This document shows positions 8,911-17,466 of a DNA stretch of 64,000 nucleotides, in pieces. Origin of the DNA: Metabacillus crassostreae (GTDB lineage: Bacteria; Bacillota; Bacilli; Bacillales; Bacillaceae); the NCBI RefSeq assembly GCF_016908395.1, contig NZ_JAFBDU010000001.1:806001-870000 (forward strand), written 5' to 3'. Below the pieces are notes generated by a model, which made no database searches, was not told the origin of the DNA, and saw only the letters and a list, made by a program, of their open reading frames with translations. The first letter of the stretch is position 1. The number at the start of each line of letters is the position of its first letter. The translations under genes and the position numbers were made by a program.

Positions 8911-9122
8911 TTCTTTTTATCAGTTCAGGCTCTTAACACCTAACTAGCATAAAGAAGATAAACATCTAATTTCAAACATTATTTCGTCATAGAGGTAGTC
9001 AATATATTCAAGGTAATAATTATTTTTATAGATTAGTAGATTATAGTAGAATACTTAATAACAACTCGAAAAAATAAAATAATGAAATCTAAGAAAATTT
9101 ATAAAAAAGCAGGTGAGAAAAT

Positions 9123-9755
9123 ATGAAGCAAACTAAGCAATATGTTTGGTATGCAAGCTATGGTTCTAACATAAATAACGATCGTTTTTTATGTTATATA
9201 AAAGGTGGAAAACCTAATGGATCTAGTAAGATAGAAGAAGGTTGTCGAGATCGATCACTACCTATTAAAGAATCAATTCATATATTGAAGCATCCGTTAT
9301 ATTTTGCGAAGAACTCTGGAAGGTGGAATAATCAAGGTGTTGCCTTTATCGGCTTAAACCAAGAACCTACATGTGTTAGTTACAGCAAAAAATATTTAAT
9401 CACTACTGAACAATTTATGGATATCGTAAAGCAAGAAAATGATGGAATTGAATTCGAGCTTAATCTTCAGAGTATACAAGAGAGAAATTCTTATGTTTTT
9501 AACGAACATTCTTGGTATGGAAATATTCTCTATCTTGGTAGTGACAACGATTATCCAATTTATACATTTACAGCACCATGGGATATAAATGAAGTTGAAT
9601 GGAACAAGCCATCACATTCATATCTATCTACAATTATTAAAGGATTAAAGAAGGATTATTCAAATACAGATGTGTTTGATTATTTTTTAACTAAACCTGG
9701 AATTAAAGAAAACTATCAAGCAGATGAATTGTTTAAACTCATTGAAGAGGATTAA
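9123..9755 (+). CDS. gamma-glutamylcyclotransferase-like protein
   Basis: 210 residues beginning with WYASYGSNI, the YGSN loop that opens the GGCT/AIG2 fold and holds the gamma-glutamyl moiety in true cyclotransferases. The rest differs from classical GGCT enzymes (RWNNQGVAFIGL and HSWYGNILYLG blocks), placing it in a Bacillus group of unassigned function; the catalytic Glu was not confidently located. It may act on a gamma-glutamyl or similar amide. AAGCAGGTGAG precedes the ATG. It stands alone between two hairpins. Confidence 0.6.
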   Translation: MKQTKQYVWYASYGSNINNDRFLCYIKGGKPNGSSKIEEGCRDRSLPIKESIHILKHPLYFAKNSGRWNNQGVAFIGLNQEPTCVSYSKKYLITTEQFMDIVKQENDGIEFELNLQSIQERNSYVFNEHSWYGNILYLGSDNDYPIYTFTAPWDINEVEWNKPSHSYLSTIIKGLKKDYSNTDVFDYFLTKPGIKENYQADELFKLIEED

Positions 9756-9766
9756 TATTTATACTT

Positions 9767-9804
9767 ACGGTGAGCATCCAGCAAAACTAGGATACCCACC
9801 GTTT
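9767..9804 (+). terminator. hairpin after the GGCT-like gene
   Basis: ACGGTG and ATCC pair with GGAT and CACCGT; only a short T run follows, so termination is probable rather than certain. Confidence 0.45.
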
Positions 9805-9823
9805 ACCCACATAGTAAGTTAGC

Positions 9824-10315
9824 TTATTTAATAGAAATTTCATCTTTGTTGATTTTTCTAATAATAGCTATGATGGAGCGACATAAAAGAAGTTTAATGA
9901 CTAAACTAATAAACGAATGATACCAATCCCAACCCTTTTTCCATGTAATTAAGTCTGTTGTCTTTGCTGCAATAGTCTCAGTGATAACTTGTGGAATGAC
10001 AAATGGGAAAAGTTTTAAAATAATGCCCAGTGGTTTACTATTTAATGTCCATTGATTGTAATAAAGTAAAGAAAGCGGGTAGTGAACAAAGTCAAAAGGC
10101 AAATGAATCGAAAACTTTTTAGGTAAAGGTCTGATCTTATATTTTAAATACCCGTTAGAAACAAGGTAACGATCTGCAAGAGAATTCCCCATAATACTAA
10201 CTAAATATACAATTATCCAATCCTTAAACGGTCGTTTAACAATTGCAAAAGGCAATAAAAATAAACCAAATAATGTTGAAGAAGCCAAAAATATAACGGG
10301 AAAAGTTTTTTTCAT
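9824..10315 (-). CDS. CBO0543-family membrane protein
   Basis: About 163 residues with an N-terminal hydrophobic stretch and further membrane segments. The block HYPLSLLYYNQWTLNS is typical of the CBO0543 family, membrane proteins of unknown function found in multiple copies in Bacillus genomes. The ATG at 10315 is preferred, with GAGGTG just upstream; the longer GTG reading at 10324 uses that site. It is a single gene facing away from the Nudix gene; a longer relative in topology lies at 13908-14756. Confidence 0.65.
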   Translation of the reverse strand: MKKTFPVIFLASSTLFGLFLLPFAIVKRPFKDWIIVYLVSIMGNSLADRYLVSNGYLKYKIRPLPKKFSIHLPFDFVHYPLSLLYYNQWTLNSKPLGIILKLFPFVIPQVITETIAAKTTDLITWKKGWDWYHSFISLVIKLLLCRSIIAIIRKINKDEISIK

Positions 10316-10361
10316 AATAAACACCTCATGTTAGAGTTTGTCAATTGTTTGTTTCTTATAC

Positions 10362-10397
10362 GGTGCCTGTCACCACCCGTTTTTTCTTGTTTCACAA
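10362..10397 (+). repeat. dispersed repeat GGTGCCTGTCACCACCCG, copy 2
   Basis: Shares the 18-bp core with the other copies. With copy 3 (read on the minus strand) the match extends a further 17 bases or so through TTTTTCTTGTTTCACA. It lies in the gap between divergent genes. Confidence 0.7.
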
Positions 10398-10478
10398 CTT
10401 TGTTCCACGAACAAGAATGTTTCGCTTATGACAAACGGTTAATTATTTTGCTATGATAGAGAAAAGTGGGATGAGGTG

Positions 10479-11102
10479 ATGATTTTGGAATTAAGTGATA
10501 TCCTCAATAAGGTACAATTACATACACCCTCTTTTCTTGGAAATGAGAGGTTTTCGAAATATGCTGTACTTTTACCATTAGTGAAAGTAGATAATGACAT
10601 ACATGTTCTTTTTGAGGTACGTTCTCAAGAGTTAAGAAGACAACCTGGGGAAATTTGTTTTCCTGGTGGTAGAATGGATGAGCAGGATCAATCATCTTTA
10701 GATACGGCTGTAAGGGAAACAACAGAGGAACTTGGGATCACAAAACAGCAAATTACAAATATTAACCCAATTGATTTTCTAGTTTCACCATATGGGATGA
10801 TTGTTTATCCATTTATTGGGCTTATTGATGATTTTAACAAGATAATACCTAATAAATCCGAAGTGCAGGAAACTTTTACTGTTCCATTGTCATTTTTCTT
10901 AGATGTGAAACCAGACATATATCATGTACATACAAAGTTAGAGCCAGAAGATGATTTTCCTTTTGATTTAATACCTAATGGCAAAAACTATAATTGGCAA
11001 ACTCGAAAAATGGAAGAACTTTTTTTTCAATATGAAAACAAAGTGATTTGGGGGTTAACCGCTAGGATCCTTTCTCATTTTATTGAAATCTTAAAAAAGT
11101 AA
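10479..11102 (+). CDS. CoA pyrophosphatase-type Nudix hydrolase
   Basis: About 207 residues. It has the UPF0035 signature of CoA-specific Nudix enzymes, LRRQPGEICFPGG, directly followed by a Nudix box (GGRMDEQD..., then RETTEELGI). Such enzymes cleave CoA or oxidised CoA to 3',5'-ADP and phosphopantetheine, probably in the cytoplasm. The start is uncertain: GATGAGGTGATGATTTTG offers GTG 10476, ATG 10479 or TTG 10485; the last has the best spacing from GAGGTG. A terminator follows. Confidence 0.8.
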   Translation: MILELSDILNKVQLHTPSFLGNERFSKYAVLLPLVKVDNDIHVLFEVRSQELRRQPGEICFPGGRMDEQDQSSLDTAVRETTEELGITKQQITNINPIDFLVSPYGMIVYPFIGLIDDFNKIIPNKSEVQETFTVPLSFFLDVKPDIYHVHTKLEPEDDFPFDLIPNGKNYNWQTRKMEELFFQYENKVIWGLTARILSHFIEILKK

Positions 11103-11114
11103 AGCGAATTATAA

Positions 11115-11158
11115 TACCTCAGCTTCTTATATCATGCATAAGATTTTGAGGTTTTTTC
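11115..11158 (+). terminator. terminator after CoA Nudix gene
   Basis: ACCTCA and CTTAT pair with ATAAG and GAGGT, with small internal bulges, followed by TTTTTT. Confidence 0.7.
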
Positions 11159-11239
11159 TTTCACTTTTCTTAGCTAAAAATGACATACATGATTCATTGT
11201 ATTTAAAAGAAACTAAATCATAACAAAACCTCTTTTCTG

Positions 11240-11271
11240 AAGGTTATTTCTACGGTTTATAGCCTTTTTTT
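11240..11271 (+). terminator. second hairpin with T run before the helicase gene
   Basis: AAGGTTAT pairs with ATAGCCTT (one G-U) and is followed by TTTT. It lies between the preceding terminator and the helicase start, so it may be a back-up terminator or an attenuator for the helicase transcript. Nothing else was recognised in 11103-11400. Confidence 0.45.
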
Positions 11272-11400
11272 ATTAAAGGGCTCTGTTTCACAAAATACTG
11301 TATCCTTTCTAGTAAAAAGTTACCACGATCAACAATAAACAATTCACAGTAAGATAGATTAACAAATAATCGGAAATTATCTATCATGAGGGGTTTTAGA

Positions 11401-13893
11401 ATGAAAGAAATTTTACAAAATCACTATTTAAAAGCGGTCGAACGAACTAAATCATTAGTTCTAGATGATATTTACAAATATTTAGAATCTCAAGAAGACT
11501 ATGTTTCCTATGAGCAGTATTTACGAGAGCGTACACAATATATAGATCAGTTATGGTTAAATTCTTGGCTTAACACAGCAGCAAGTCATGCTTCAAATGC
11601 TGAGAAAAAGCAATATTTAGATGAACAAGGCTATGAGATAGAAGGGATGAGTAAAAAGCTCCTTAACCAAATGTTCAGAAATGACATAAGAGATATAGAA
11701 GTTTTTGATGTAGTAGGGTGGCTTGATTCTCTTTATGCTGGTAAAGCTTCTGACTGGGAGCAAAAGCATAAGGATGCAAGACAAGCATATGTAGATAGAA
11801 TGAAATTACAGAATCAACGAGAATTAAGGAAAAAATTTATTGCAAAACTTGAGTATTATATTGATCAACTACTTGGTGCTAACTATGAAGAGCTTTATCT
11901 ATACGTACGTTATTTAGTTGGTTCACAGCTTGCTATTGAAATTGAGAAAAAGGGTATTATTTTACCTTCTGAGCATGCTGTCTTTTCGGACTATTTATCA
12001 GATGAAGCAGAATCAGCTTATCGTAGATACAATTATGAAGAACATATTGCTGAGAAATATGAAGGAGTTATTTCAAGCTATTTAGTTGATTTGGGACCAA
12101 ATTGGTTAATGGAGCATTTATCACCACATGTTTTTGATGATTATTATCAAACCTATCATGAAACATTACCAATTTCATTAATTAAGGAAATTGCTTTTCA
12201 GCCCTTCGATGATCTTAGTGAAGAATTTTTTGCTGACTTAATGGAAGAACATGTTTCTGATTTAATCAAGTTAATTGATATTCCTTTCGATCTAACTGTT
12301 CATCAAGAGATTTTTGATAAGAATCTAGCGGATAGAGAGAAAAGGGTTGTTGAAGAACTAGAGACACTGAAGCGTCGAAAAGAAGAAGAAACACGAATGA
12401 TCGAGGATATATTTGGAAGAGAGTACTACCCACCTGCTGGAAGAAACGTACAATATATTCTTCATGTTGGTGAAACAAATACAGGGAAAACATATCAAGC
12501 GATACAAAAAATGAAGGAAGCAGCAAGTGGTATTTATTTAGCTCCACTGCGTTTACTGGCTTTTGAGATTTACGAACGGTTAAATGAAGAAGGAATACCT
12601 TGCTCACTTAAAACAGGTGAAGAGGAAAAGCTTGTACAAGACGCTAGGCATATTGCTTGTACTGTCGAAATGTTTCATGAAAAAGATCCTTACGAAGTAA
12701 TCGTAATCGATGAATCACAAATGATTGCCGATAAAGACCGCGGATTTTCGTGGTATAAAGCCATTACGAAAGCTAATGCAAAAGAAGTGCATATCATATG
12801 CAGCTTTAACGCAAGACCTATGATTTTAGAGGTGCTGGGAAATTCTCATATTGAAATTCATGAGTACCATCGAGATATACCTTTAGAGGTTGAACCTAAT
12901 TTATTTAAGCTAAACCAAACTCGTAAAGGAGATGCAATTGTTTGTTTTTCAAGAAAAAGAGTTTTAGAAACAGCATCTGAATTACAACGATCAGGACGTC
13001 AAGTTAGCATGATTTACGGCAGTATGCCTCCAGAAACGAGAAAAAAACAAATGCTAAGGTTCATAGATGGTGAAACAACGGTAATTGTTGCAACTGATGC
13101 CATTGGAATGGGCTTAAATTTACCGATTAGACGTATAATTTTTTTAGAAAATGATAAATTTGATGGAACGAGAAGAAGGTATTTAACTTCACAAGAAATA
13201 AAACAAATAGCGGGTAGAGCTGGGCGAAAGGGCATTTATAACGTCGGTAAAGTTGCTTTTACACATAATGTTCGCACAATGACTCGCCTTCTAGAACAAG
13301 AAGATACACCACTTCAAGGATTTGCTATTGCTCCAACCACATCTGTTTTAGAACGATTTCAAAAGTATTCACGGAAATTAGGGTTGTTTTTCTACCTATG
13401 GGATCAATTTAAAAGTCCTACGGGAACGAAAAAAGCATCTTTATCAGAAGAAAAATTATTATATGATATGGTTGAAGATACAATCATTGAAGCTAAGCTT
13501 TCTGTTGCTGACTTATATGGATTTTTACATTTGCCATTTTCATCAAACGAACCTTCATTAAGACTTCAGTGGAAGAATAAGCTTGAAGCCATTATAGATG
13601 GCCAAGATTTACCTGACCCACAAATAAAAGAATCCAGTCTTGAAGAGATGGAATTATCTTACAAATCAGTTGGTCTTCATTTATTATTTCTGTATAAGCT
13701 AGGCAAAAGTACAGAAGCTCATTATTGGGAACGAATTCGTGAAGAAATAAGTGATAACATTCATGAAAACCTAAAATCAGGCATACAAGTAACCAAAAAA
13801 GGCTGTAAAATTTGTGGCAAAAGTCTTCACCCACGATTTAAATTTTCCGTATGTAACGAATGCCATTTAGAACGGCATGATCGAAGAAAATAA
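11401..13893 (+). CDS. SUV3-like superfamily 2 RNA helicase
   Basis: 830 residues. An about 330-residue helical N-terminal region precedes two RecA-like domains: motif I GETNTGKT near 356, motif II DESQ near 437, motif V ATDAIGMGLNLP and motif VI QIAGRAGR near 603. This set, with GETNTGKT in place of a normal DEAD-box motif I, matches SUV3/Ski2-type helicases, which unwind RNA for decay. The C-terminus carries a CxxC...CxxC zinc knuckle (residues about 801-825). The ATG at 11401 has GAGGGG upstream; the ORF could open 5 codons earlier. Mitochondrial SUV3 works with a 3'-5' nuclease; an RNase J paralogue lies 2.5 kb away here. Confidence 0.82.
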   Translation: MKEILQNHYLKAVERTKSLVLDDIYKYLESQEDYVSYEQYLRERTQYIDQLWLNSWLNTAASHASNAEKKQYLDEQGYEIEGMSKKLLNQMFRNDIRDIEVFDVVGWLDSLYAGKASDWEQKHKDARQAYVDRMKLQNQRELRKKFIAKLEYYIDQLLGANYEELYLYVRYLVGSQLAIEIEKKGIILPSEHAVFSDYLSDEAESAYRRYNYEEHIAEKYEGVISSYLVDLGPNWLMEHLSPHVFDDYYQTYHETLPISLIKEIAFQPFDDLSEEFFADLMEEHVSDLIKLIDIPFDLTVHQEIFDKNLADREKRVVEELETLKRRKEEETRMIEDIFGREYYPPAGRNVQYILHVGETNTGKTYQAIQKMKEAASGIYLAPLRLLAFEIYERLNEEGIPCSLKTGEEEKLVQDARHIACTVEMFHEKDPYEVIVIDESQMIADKDRGFSWYKAITKANAKEVHIICSFNARPMILEVLGNSHIEIHEYHRDIPLEVEPNLFKLNQTRKGDAIVCFSRKRVLETASELQRSGRQVSMIYGSMPPETRKKQMLRFIDGETTVIVATDAIGMGLNLPIRRIIFLENDKFDGTRRRYLTSQEIKQIAGRAGRKGIYNVGKVAFTHNVRTMTRLLEQEDTPLQGFAIAPTTSVLERFQKYSRKLGLFFYLWDQFKSPTGTKKASLSEEKLLYDMVEDTIIEAKLSVADLYGFLHLPFSSNEPSLRLQWKNKLEAIIDGQDLPDPQIKESSLEEMELSYKSVGLHLLFLYKLGKSTEAHYWERIREEISDNIHENLKSGIQVTKKGCKICGKSLHPRFKFSVCNECHLERHDRRK

Positions 13894-13907
13894 TAATACG
13901 AGACAGA

Positions 13908-14756
13908 TCATATAACATTATTGGTCTGTCTCCTTAATTTTTCTTTAATCGTATTAGAGAAAGCAACCAGAAAAATATGAAATGAAATTCTTACTAATGT
14001 ATGCTGAAAATTGGTTCTAAGGATCTTCATGTAGCATAATAAAGAATCAGACATCAACATAAACAAAATAACTTTTATCTTTTGTTTTATACCTGAGTTT
14101 TTTGAGTTTATAAAAACTACAAATGAAAGGTACAAACCATAAAGTGGCGCTAAGATAAAATGCTCTCTCCATGAATGGTAGAAACCAATTCCAAACCGAA
14201 TTTTGCGCATTGAAGCAGGAATATACAATGTTGTTACACTAATAACGGAGAGTGCAAGATAATGAACTAACTTTTTAGCCCATTTTTTATTTCCTTCTAG
14301 TGCAGTTTTCATTCCATCACTTATAGAAAATGCAACTGGTAATAATAAAAAAGTATACCTTGGTCTCCACCAATTTACTTTATATACTTTTAGCTTGATA
14401 AAAAGATGCTCAATTAAATAGAAGTAGGTAGTAAAGACTAATTTCCAAAGCCAATTTGCACCTGTTGCTGTTAAGAATGTTGCTGTTATTGGAATAAATA
14501 TTCCTTGAGACAATATCGCACCAAAAATATTATCAACAGCTTTTTTTTTGAAAATAGCAGGTTTATATTTATAACCACGAAAAATGTTTAACACAAAGTA
14601 TTCTAAAACATAAGCAAAACCAATATTAGCTAGTAAAACAAACCAATTTATTTTCTCTTTCTTTTTAGCAAGTAAATACATAATCATTCCAAGATGAATG
14701 ATTATCAGGATGAAAAACGGGATAGAGTTTCGATTTATTATTTTCTTTCTTAACAT
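13908..14756 (-). CDS. polytopic membrane protein, function unknown
   Basis: 282 residues with about seven hydrophobic segments and basic loops; the block GFYHSWREHFILAPLYGLYLSF is distinctive but I cannot tie it to a named family. GGAGG precedes the ATG. It ends 15 bp from the convergent helicase gene with no obvious terminator between them. Its hydrophobic layout recalls CBO0543-type proteins but the similarity is not strong enough to assign. Confidence 0.6.
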   Translation of the reverse strand: MLRKKIINRNSIPFFILIIIHLGMIMYLLAKKKEKINWFVLLANIGFAYVLEYFVLNIFRGYKYKPAIFKKKAVDNIFGAILSQGIFIPITATFLTATGANWLWKLVFTTYFYLIEHLFIKLKVYKVNWWRPRYTFLLLPVAFSISDGMKTALEGNKKWAKKLVHYLALSVISVTTLYIPASMRKIRFGIGFYHSWREHFILAPLYGLYLSFVVFINSKNSGIKQKIKVILFMLMSDSLLCYMKILRTNFQHTLVRISFHIFLVAFSNTIKEKLRRQTNNVI

Positions 14757-14846
14757 GAAGAACCTCCGAATAAAGGGATATATAACGGATAATAACTTTA
14801 TACTTCTAATTAAATATGTTCCTCAATTTGATGTTATTTTATTCAC

Positions 14847-14892
14847 AACAGTAGTTAACATAATATTATTATGTTAACTACTGTTTTTTTTC
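14847..14892 (+). terminator. strong terminator-like hairpin with no upstream gene
   Basis: An 18-bp perfect stem (14847-14864 with 14868-14885), 3-nt loop and a run of nine T. No plus-strand gene precedes it within 950 bp: the minus gene at 13908-14756 lies between. It may end an unannotated small RNA or antisense transcript, or insulate uspA. Confidence 0.7.
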
Positions 14893-14898
14893 CTATAA

Positions 14899-14940
14899 GT
14901 GATAAATATCACCGATTTCATCTCTTTTACACGTTAAGAT
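14899..14940 (+). promoter_or_regulatory. Fnr-type site and -10 element upstream of uspA
   Basis: GTGATAAATATCAC (14899-14912) matches the core GTGA-N6-TCAC of the Bacillus Fnr box TGTGA-N6-TCACA, with the outermost base on each side deviating. A candidate -10 TAAGAT is at 14935-14940; that would place the site centre about 41.5 bp before the start of transcription, the usual activator position. Start point and binding are inferred. Confidence 0.6.
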
Positions 14941-14991
14941 TAAGTCATAGGTAAAAGTTACCTATATTTGGATCTTAAAGGAGAGATGATC

Positions 14992-15450
14992 ATGAATATG
15001 GTCTATGAAAAAATCCTTGTTGCAATTGACGGTTCCGAAGAGGCGGAATGGGCATTTAAGAAGGCAATAAATATTGCAAAGAGAAATTCAGCTCAACTTA
15101 TTCTTTGTAACATCATTGATTCTCGTGAAGTAACTGTTTCAACTTACGGATTATATGCTGATTCAACATTTATTGAACATGCAGAAAAAGCAGCAAAAGA
15201 GCTATTAGAAACCTATCAGCAAACCGCTAAAGAACAAGGAATAGAACAGGTGAAAGCAATCATAAAATTCGGTTCACCTAAAACGAAGATATCGAAAGAA
15301 GTAGCTCCATATTGCCAAGCAGATTTAATCGTTTGTGGTGCAACAGGTATGAATGCCGTAGAACGTATTTTAGTTGGAAGTGTATCTGAAAACATATTAA
15401 GGTATGCTTCATGTGATGTCTTAGTTGTTAGAACTCCTAAAGAAGAATAA
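14992..15450 (+). CDS. universal stress protein UspA family
   Basis: 152 residues, a single Usp domain. The ATP-binding motif is complete: GATGMNAVERILVGSVSENI matches G-x2-G-x9-G-S/T, and the N-terminal KILVAIDGSEEA strand has the Asp that contacts adenine nucleotide. Usp proteins accumulate in starvation, stress or low oxygen. The ATG at 14992 has AAAGGAGA upstream at good spacing; the longer reading from 14968 lacks one. A Fnr-type site sits upstream and a ribosome hibernation factor follows 125 bp later. Confidence 0.88.
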   Translation: MNMVYEKILVAIDGSEEAEWAFKKAINIAKRNSAQLILCNIIDSREVTVSTYGLYADSTFIEHAEKAAKELLETYQQTAKEQGIEQVKAIIKFGSPKTKISKEVAPYCQADLIVCGATGMNAVERILVGSVSENILRYASCDVLVVRTPKEE

Positions 15451-15575
15451 CATTAACTTCAACGATATTTTTATACGGTCGAGTGCTGTATACAGAACTA
15501 TTTATTTTGTTTTTTTTAGTCTCTATGTTTTAAGAAGACAGCTTTCAACAAACATCAGTATTGGAGGAACTCAAA

Positions 15576-16142
15576 ATGAACTTGATTATTCACAGTAAAA
15601 ATTTACAAATCACTGATGCGTTAAAAGTTTATGTTAATCAAAAAATTGGCCTTGCGGTCGAGCATTATTTTCCTGAAACTACTTTTCATGTTCATATAAA
15701 CTTATCAGTATTTAAAAACAATCATTGTATTGAAGTAACTGTTCCAATTGGAGATATTACGATTAGAGCAGAGGAACAAACTGCAGATATGTATAAATCT
15801 ATTGATCTTGTAGAGGAAAAATTAAAGCGTCAATTTAGAAAATACAAAACAAGATTAAATCGGAAAGCACGAAAAGAAAAAATGCTAGTATCTTCAAATC
15901 AACCTCAAAATTTTGACGACAAATCTGACGGGGATGAAGATAAGGTTGTTCGACTAAAGCAATTTCAATTAAAACCGATGAGTGCAGAAGAAGCAATTCT
16001 ACAAATGAATTTACTAGATCATCAATTCTTTGTTTTTCAAAATGCTGAAAATGATTTGATGAGTGTTGTATACAAACGTAAAAATGGCCAGTATGGTTTA
16101 ATAGCTTCTGATATTGTTGAAAATGGAAATAAAGCAATATAA
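15576..16142 (+). CDS. hpf: long-form ribosome hibernation promoting factor
   Basis: 188 residues, nearly the length of the B. subtilis HPF. The N-terminal S30AE domain (about 1-100, with LKVYVNQKIG and ITIRAEEQTADMYKSIDLVEEKLKRQ) binds the 30S decoding centre. After a charged linker the C-terminal domain (RLKQFQLKPMSAEEAILQMNLL...) dimerises so that 70S particles pair into inactive 100S ribosomes. TTGGAGGA precedes the ATG. Most Bacillus have hpf between comF and secA genes, which are absent here, so this is likely a second copy. Its pairing with uspA suggests a dormancy role. Confidence 0.9.
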   Translation: MNLIIHSKNLQITDALKVYVNQKIGLAVEHYFPETTFHVHINLSVFKNNHCIEVTVPIGDITIRAEEQTADMYKSIDLVEEKLKRQFRKYKTRLNRKARKEKMLVSSNQPQNFDDKSDGDEDKVVRLKQFQLKPMSAEEAILQMNLLDHQFFVFQNAENDLMSVVYKRKNGQYGLIASDIVENGNKAI

Positions 16143-16156
16143 TCTTCTAAATCGAA

Positions 16157-16200
16157 AAAAGAATCATCATTTTATACGAAAAAATGATGATTCTTTTGTT
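16157..16200. terminator. bidirectional terminator between hpf and DUF3231 gene
   Basis: AAAGAATCATCATTTT pairs with AAAATGATGATTCTTT around a short loop, flanked by A and T runs, so it can serve both convergent genes. Confidence 0.85.
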
Positions 16201-16207
16201 TTTACTT

Positions 16208-16753
16208 TTAGCTTTCTTCAGCTTTACTATGATGTAAAGGTGGAGGAATAAGCCATCCTTTTTCTTTATTAAGTCTTAGTACCTTTCCACCCATTGTTGC
16301 TTTTTCCATATGAAATTGTCCAAACATCATCGCAACATCTTCTCTTATTGATTGACCAATTATTTGGCTGCATAATACTAATCCTGCTGCAATATCCATT
16401 GATAAACCAGCTGCAATTTCTTGATCAGTTAATCTAGCACCAACTGGAATTTCTTCAAGATTAGCTTTTGGTTTTTCAGGGGGTGAAGGTGGTAAACCAA
16501 CACCATTATCTTTAAGAAGAGCATCAACTTGCTTTAATTCTTGTTGGCACTGATTGATGATATCTTCTAAAAGCTTATGTAAATCTTTATCTCCCACATG
16601 ATTTAGAAATGCTTGTGACCCTGATATCATTCCTTTTGACGATTGTGAAAAAGACCAAAGTGAAAAAACTTCTCCATAATGCAGTGGTTCATTCTTTGGA
16701 TTACCGCTTAAAATACCCATAAAAGCACTCCTTATTGTTGTTTTAATGTCCAT
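16208..16753 (-). CDS. DUF3231 family protein, single-repeat form
   Basis: 181 residues, matching the DUF3231 group: GEVFSLWSFSQSSKGMISGSQAFLNHVGDKDL and the later block with SMDIAAGLVLCSQIIGQSIREDVA. These predicted helical, ferritin-like proteins are frequent in spore formers; most are about twice this length, as two such repeats, so this looks like one half. Function is unknown. AAGGAGA precedes the ATG at 16753; 15 further upstream codons are open but lack a site. Confidence 0.75.
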   Translation of the reverse strand: MDIKTTIRSAFMGILSGNPKNEPLHYGEVFSLWSFSQSSKGMISGSQAFLNHVGDKDLHKLLEDIINQCQQELKQVDALLKDNGVGLPPSPPEKPKANLEEIPVGARLTDQEIAAGLSMDIAAGLVLCSQIIGQSIREDVAMMFGQFHMEKATMGGKVLRLNKEKGWLIPPPLHHSKAEES

Positions 16754-16940
16754 TTTTATCTCCTTAACTTGAAAAATAGAGGAGGAGAATACCTCCATGA
16801 AAGTATTTGTTTAGAAATGGAAATTATACTTTAAAATTTATTAACAAACTGAAACACTAATAACTTTTAAAGATAAGGAGCTAGGAAAGGAAATCAACAC
16901 TAAGTTTAAAAAAGCCTAGTTATAAAGATCAAAGATGATT

Positions 16941-17216
16941 CTAAATAATACCTTCATGCCTTAACCACTTCTGAAAAAGTTTTATTGCTTCATCATAATC
17001 AAGGTCTATACATTGAACTGAGAAGATTTTCATGCCTAGGTTATCAATATTCTTCTCTTGATTTATACAGTGGTTATGTAAGTTATAATAAGTGAAATCA
17101 AAAAAGATATCCCATACATCCTGATCCAGCACTTTATAAGCTATTGACTCAAAGTCATGATGGTCTTCATAATATCCGATATGTAAATGGTATCTTGGGT
17201 CGTATTTAACACTCAT
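16941..17216 (-). CDS. hypothetical protein, 91 aa
   Basis: Not recognised. It is a small acidic soluble protein rich in His, Tyr and Asp (start MSVKYDPRYHLHIGYYEDHHD), without membrane segments. GAGGGA precedes the ATG at a good distance, which supports expression. It lies alone, 187 bp from the DUF3231 gene. Confidence 0.6.
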   Translation of the reverse strand: MSVKYDPRYHLHIGYYEDHHDFESIAYKVLDQDVWDIFFDFTYYNLHNHCINQEKNIDNLGMKIFSVQCIDLDYDEAIKLFQKWLRHEGII

Positions 17217-17466
17217 GATATCCCTCTTTTCTAAGAAGCTTCATTCTGATTATATTTCTTCGATTTAACTCATTATAATATTTAAATTTAATTTGACACC
17301 TACTTTAAACCATAAAAATTCCACTTTTAAAAATAAACATTCTAATTATTATAACAAGGTTTATTAGAAAAAAAGATCACTGTTTGCTCCAAATTTAATA
17401 TTTTCATAGTTCTGGAAATAGCTTTATAGTATTATTGTCTATATATTCCAAGAAAAGGGTGTTTTC

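Noticed and set aside
15486-15495. CTGTATACAG palindrome between uspA and hpf as an operator
   Set aside because: A 10-bp palindrome in AT-rich DNA is too short to support by itself and matches no site I know.
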